Shown: positions 6,280-7,203 of the stretch, piece after piece
Position numbering within the stretch: position 1 is the stretch's first letter
How the letters are laid out: each line of letters starts with the position of its first letter
Assembly: GCA_964439815.1 (NCBI GenBank)
Contig: CAYTPO010000209.1
Location: 1-7,203, forward strand
Length of the DNA: 7,203 nucleotides
Origin: JALSHZ01 sp964439815
GTDB lineage: Bacteria > Pseudomonadota > Gammaproteobacteria > UWMA-0217
Direction of reading: 5' to 3'
Notes under the pieces: model-generated
Seen by the model: the letters and a program-made list of their open reading frames with translations, nothing else
The model's database searches: none
What the model was told of the DNA's origin: nothing
Made by a program: the position numbers and the translations under genes

Positions 6280-6305
6280 CACAGCGCCTTGTAAACCATC
6301 ACAGC
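6267..6305 (-). promoter_or_regulatory. Candidate tdh promoter flanked by two GCTGTGATGG repeats
   Basis: On the - strand, TTTACA (6290-6295) and TATCTG (6267-6272) are 17 bases apart. The -35 is good but the -10 is poor. Two perfect direct copies of the 10-mer GCTGTGATGG (6276-6285 and 6296-6305) have a 20-base period, about two helical turns, one on each side of the -35. This arrangement suits a tandem binding site for a regulator of threonine catabolism, but no known consensus was recognised. Confidence 0.35.
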
Positions 6306-6398
6306 AATCATGCAGCGAAGTCGCCGGGAGCGGTGGTGCTTTGCCGGAAGGACACGCTTCAGAGCCAAGGTCATATCATGGCCAACACAAGGGCCATA

Positions 6399-6421
6399 CA
6401 GGTTTAACCTGCGAACAGGTT
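6399..6421. repeat. CAGGTT / AACCTG / CAGGTT repeat cluster
   Basis: Three copies of a 6-base unit alternate in orientation: CAGGTT (6399-6404), AACCTG (6406-6411) and CAGGTT (6416-6421). The last two form a perfect 6-bp stem; read on the - strand its loop is TTCG, a stable tetraloop. The outer two are direct repeats 17 bases apart. It may be a regulator site or a structured element of a - strand transcript. No T-tract follows, so it is unlikely to be a terminator. Confidence 0.4.
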
Positions 6422-6617
6422 CCGCCAAATTTTGGGCAAAGATTCAGGGTTCATACTGTGAAATCGCCATATAGAAGCAATTCAAAAAGACACTCGAAAA
6501 CCATAACTACTCACCCCCTACAAAAAGCAAAAAAACACTTGATAGCTTTTTGACCGGAAAAATTTAGAAAGCTTTAGCCCCATTCAAATTCACGTATCTG
6601 TGCGCTTTATTTGTCGT

Positions 6618-6811
6618 CTAGGAATCTGTCGGACTTAACCGTTTGAAGCGAAAATCTCTGGGGGTGAATTAAGTCAGTTTATCGTGTGAGGAGAATAGCA
6701 GGGCTATTTGACGAGCAGGATAAGCTGACTTAATCGCCATCCAGAGATTTGCACCCCAAGGGCACTTCCTGCAGGCGCAGCCAAACAGCGTTAAGTCCGA
6801 CAGGCTCCTAG
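6618..6811. mobile_element. 194-base palindromic MITE-like element
   Basis: The ends are inverted repeats: the 22 bases at 6618-6639 (CTAGGA, two bases, CTGTCGGACTTAAC) match the reverse complement of 6790-6811 at 20 positions. A second pair of arms lies inside: 6652-6683 matches the reverse complement of 6719-6750 at 26 of 32 positions, including AAATCTCTGG and ATTAAGTCAG. Near the centre AATAGC (6694-6699) faces GCTATT (6703-6708) across three bases. The right half has 27-28 extra bases (6751-6789) with no left counterpart. Both ends carry the palindrome CTAG, which could be a 4-bp target duplication or part of the repeat. There is no transposase. This is the architecture of a non-autonomous element mobilised in trans or of an IS remnant; the family is not identified. 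Confidence 0.65.
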
Positions 6812-7176
6812 AAACCGCAGTTGGATCACGAAAGTCCTCGCAAGCCCTTGGGCTTGGGGCGCCTGGCAAACCAGAAAACCCTCTCATCACATTCCTACGC
6901 TTTTGCATACCCATCAAGTCGATCTTTTCTTTCCATCGGTGAATTGCTCACGGCTGGCGTGAAAATGAATCCAAACGCCGCCTTTTTGTGACCTGCGTCA
7001 TGGGGCATGGCGCTGATGGGTCATGTCACCGCAAGCCCCTTTCCATACCATCATGTCAGTCAACCATGATCATCAACGGTCGCGGTTCCGCCTCATGGCG
7101 CGGACGACCGCCCGCTCGAATGGATGCATCAGGAGACACCGGGCAGGACACCAAATTTCACTATGGAGCAGGCACT
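6812..7176. other. Intergenic region between the palindromic element and the last gene
   Basis: I see no gene here. Small structures include a hairpin CAAGCC/GGCTTG at 6841-6856, a weaker CTGG/CCAG at 6863-6874, two copies of TCATGTCA exactly 30 bases apart (7021-7028 and 7051-7058), and the palindrome ATGATCAT (7066-7073). The direct repeats are possible operator sites for the downstream gene. No good sigma-70 pair was found. Confidence 0.5.
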
Positions 7177-7203
7177 ATGAAACGATTCGCACGTACCACA
7201 CTT
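7177..7203 (+). CDS. N-terminus of an unknown protein, cut by the window end
   Basis: Only nine codons are visible, MKRFARTTL. The ATG at 7177 has GGAG at 7165-7168, 8 bases upstream. The charged start (Lys2, Arg3, Arg6) followed by non-polar residues would suit the n-region of a signal peptide or a membrane protein, but nothing more can be said. The same frame is open upstream to other ATGs (7000 and 7066). That stretch is rich in Gly, Arg, Ser and His and has no supported ribosome site, so the later start is preferred. Confidence 0.45.

Larger units (their letters stand above)
6175..6617. other. Intergenic region upstream of tdh, no convincing gene
   Basis: Apart from the candidate tdh promoter, the small hydrophobic frame and the CAGGTT cluster, I see no gene in these 443 bases. 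The part nearest tdh has a base composition like the genes. From about 6470 onward it turns AT-rich, with a loose stem AAAAAGC (6522-6528) / GCTTTTT (6545-6551) and the palindrome AAAGCTTT (6568-6575). A + strand frame across 6230-6553 shows no recognisable domain or supported start. Confidence 0.6.

Noticed and set aside
6175..6400. Glycine or other riboswitch upstream of tdh-kbl
   Set aside because: I looked for conserved glycine-aptamer features on the - strand and saw none; the leader predicted from the candidate promoter is also too short.
6522..6551. AAAAAGC/GCTTTTT stem as a terminator
   Set aside because: The stem is nearly all A-T with a 16-base loop and there is no gene upstream on the + strand that would need it.
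6230..6553. 107-residue + strand frame upstream of tdh
   Set aside because: Its composition is rich in Ser, His, Pro and Gln with no hydrophobic core or recognised motif, and no ribosome site was seen. It also runs over the candidate tdh promoter.
6669..6917. 82-residue - strand frame crossing the right half of the 194-base element
   Set aside because: It starts outside and ends inside the palindromic element, has Cys/Arg-rich low-complexity content and no domain. It is most likely a frame created by the repeat.

Overview
The window looks like an ordinary chromosomal stretch of a gammaproteobacterium. The tail of coaBC, dut and an AlgC-type phosphomannomutase/phosphoglucomutase lie head to tail in the order known from Pseudomonas and relatives. 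A zinc-ribbon thioredoxin (TrxC), two adjacent small heat-shock proteins and a threonine dehydrogenase/KBL pair also fit that group. I cannot name the genus. No phage, CRISPR, toxin-antitoxin or defence genes are visible.

Layout. Positions 1-2121 (+ strand) hold a tight coaBC-dut-algC cluster with overlapping ends. It supplies coenzyme A, removes dUTP and makes sugar-1-phosphates for envelope polysaccharide. Positions 2125-2176 hold back-to-back hairpins between convergent algC and trxC (trxC 2197-2631, - strand). Positions 2632-3014 are a 383-base divergent gap with a 103-base imperfect palindrome, a good sigma-32-like promoter and a leader with possible Shine-Dalgarno-masking hairpins. Positions 3015-3861 (+) carry two adjacent but dissimilar hsp20 genes. 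A strong bidirectional hairpin at 3878-3907 separates them from the convergent operon tdh-kbl (6174 down to 3913, - strand), which turns threonine into glycine plus acetyl-CoA. Positions 6175-7176 are about 1 kb without a convincing gene. They hold a candidate tdh promoter with two 10-base direct repeats, a short hydrophobic reading frame in phase with tdh, a CAGGTT repeat cluster and a 194-base palindromic, MITE-like element. At 7177 a new + strand gene starts and runs off the window.

The protein genes are well-known housekeeping and stress families. The unexplained material is all intergenic: two unrelated palindromic elements, a possible repeat-derived heat-shock promoter, and the tdh upstream region. 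I found no evidence for a new multi-gene system.
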